This document shows, in pieces, positions 63,606 to 64,000 of a stretch of 64,000 nt of DNA (position 1 is the stretch's first letter; every line of letters starts with the position of its first letter). Location: positions 62,001-126,000 of the forward strand of contig JAUIKY010000002.1 in NCBI GenBank assembly GCA_030430535.1, given 5' to 3'. Position numbers and translations under genes: made by a program. The DNA is from Bacteroidia bacterium. Lineage in GTDB: Bacteria; Bacteroidota; Bacteroidia; Flavobacteriales; Flavobacteriaceae. The notes beneath the pieces are model-generated. The model saw only the letters and a program-made list of their open reading frames with translations, was not told the DNA's origin and ran no database searches.

Positions 63606-64000
63606 CAGCCTTTTCTCCATTTTATTTTTAAATGTATCGATTAGCGCTCAAAATGATACTATTCCTAGCGTTACACCCGATACTACAAGAGTTAAATTGA
63701 AATACGGACTTCGTCTTGGTGGCGATTTTGGAAAACTAATCCGCTCTTCAATTGACGATGATTATGCTGGTTTTGAAATTCAGGGAGATTACCGTTTAAA
63801 AAGAGACCTGTATGTAGCCGGCGAAATTGGTTTTGAGGAAAAAAGCACCGTAACTGATTATTTGGACATTACCAGTAAAGGATCCTACATTAAAGCTGGT
63901 GTTGACTACAACATGTACGAAAACTGGTTGGATATGGATAACATGATTTACGCCGGGTTTAGAATTGGGGCAGCCAGTTTTAGTCAAGATTTAAACAGCT
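63571..64000 (+). CDS. DUF6048-like outer-membrane-type protein, C-terminus outside window
   Basis: 143 visible residues from the ATG at 63571, 35 bases inside the end of the upstream gene and in another frame; the reading frame is open to the window edge. Signal peptide ends at ISAQ, followed by KYGLRLGGDFGKLI, FEIQGDYRLKRDLYVAGEIGFEE and YNMYENWLDMDNMIYAGFRI, alternating strands of a small beta-barrel. Resembles DUF6048 proteins that sit after DUF6452 in flavobacteria. Function unknown. Confidence 0.72.
   Translation, partial: MKPQRTLILRISSLFSILFLNVSISAQNDTIPSVTPDTTRVKLKYGLRLGGDFGKLIRSSIDDDYAGFEIQGDYRLKRDLYVAGEIGFEEKSTVTDYLDITSKGSYIKAGVDYNMYENWLDMDNMIYAGFRIGAASFSQDLNS

Noticed and set aside
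1-64000. CRISPR arrays, tRNA/rRNA genes, insertion sequences, phage genes
   Set aside because: No regular spaced repeats, no transposase or integrase frames and no cloverleaf or rRNA segments were seen on either strand.

Overview
The window is a carbohydrate-degradation region from a Bacteroidota chromosome, most likely a marine-type Flavobacteriaceae. The evidence is a SusC/SusD pair, many SPII lipoproteins, a type IX secretion C-terminal domain on a pectate lyase, promoters of the Bacteroidota form (TTTG-N19-TAnnTTTG), AT-rich spacers, and a rocD / rRNA m5U methyltransferase / DUF6452-like / DUF6048-like block typical of flavobacterial chromosomes. I cannot name the genus. I see no tRNA, rRNA, insertion sequence, prophage or CRISPR array.

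Layout. (1) 1-8639, minus strand: a four-gene surface operon, fasciclin lipoprotein - SusC - SusD - fasciclin lipoprotein. (2) 9173-14874, minus: a tandem two-domain GDSL (CE12-like) esterase, a GH2 enzyme and a second GDSL esterase. (3) 14967-16013, minus: a GntR regulator with a LacI/periplasmic-binding-like sensor domain. (4) 16188-25487, plus: GH28, a CBM9-like/PKD protein, a large DUF4450-like enzyme, a five-bladed-propeller enzyme and an (alpha/alpha)6-type lipoprotein. Units 1, 2 and 4 share an 18-bp motif placed exactly 19 bp upstream of a TATTTTTG-like -7 box, so they look like one regulon of the adjacent GntR protein. Together they suit acetylated rhamnogalacturonan-I. (5) 25649-31194, plus: AraC regulator, SDR, FAH-family hydrolase and LutABC, i.e. 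the lower non-phosphorylative deoxyhexose pathway (2-keto-3-deoxy-fuconate/rhamnonate to pyruvate plus L-lactate, then lactate to pyruvate).

(6) 31994-46516, minus: a long unit that starts with a LamG lipoprotein and pectin enzymes (PL10, PL1 with T9SS domain, pectinesterase-fold protein, GH43, bicupin) and runs into cytoplasmic sugar metabolism (Zn-dehydrogenase, lactonase-type amidohydrolase, SDR, FucP-type permease, COG3254 mutarotase). Its promoter carries a LacI-type operator. (7) 46621-59784, minus: RhaT-type symporter, MaoC hydratase, a solute-binding-protein/Gfo-Idh fusion, two CaiB-type CoA-transferases, a second solute-binding protein, a DUF1537 kinase, PdxA2-like dehydrogenase, iron alcohol dehydrogenase, sodium/solute symporter and a DHDPS-family aldolase. 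Neither solute-binding protein has an export signal and no ABC permease or ATPase is present. This is the most unusual part of the window and may be an undescribed cytosolic CoA-dependent pathway. (8) 59995-64000: housekeeping genes (rocD, rlmD-like methyltransferase, two conserved flavobacterial envelope proteins).

Working model (inference): pectin and rhamnogalacturonan are cut at the surface, imported through SusCD, de-acetylated and trimmed in the periplasm, and the deoxyhexoses enter through FucP/RhaT and are oxidised to pyruvate. The sugar-acid dehydratase that should link the lactonase to the SDR/FAH steps is not in the window.
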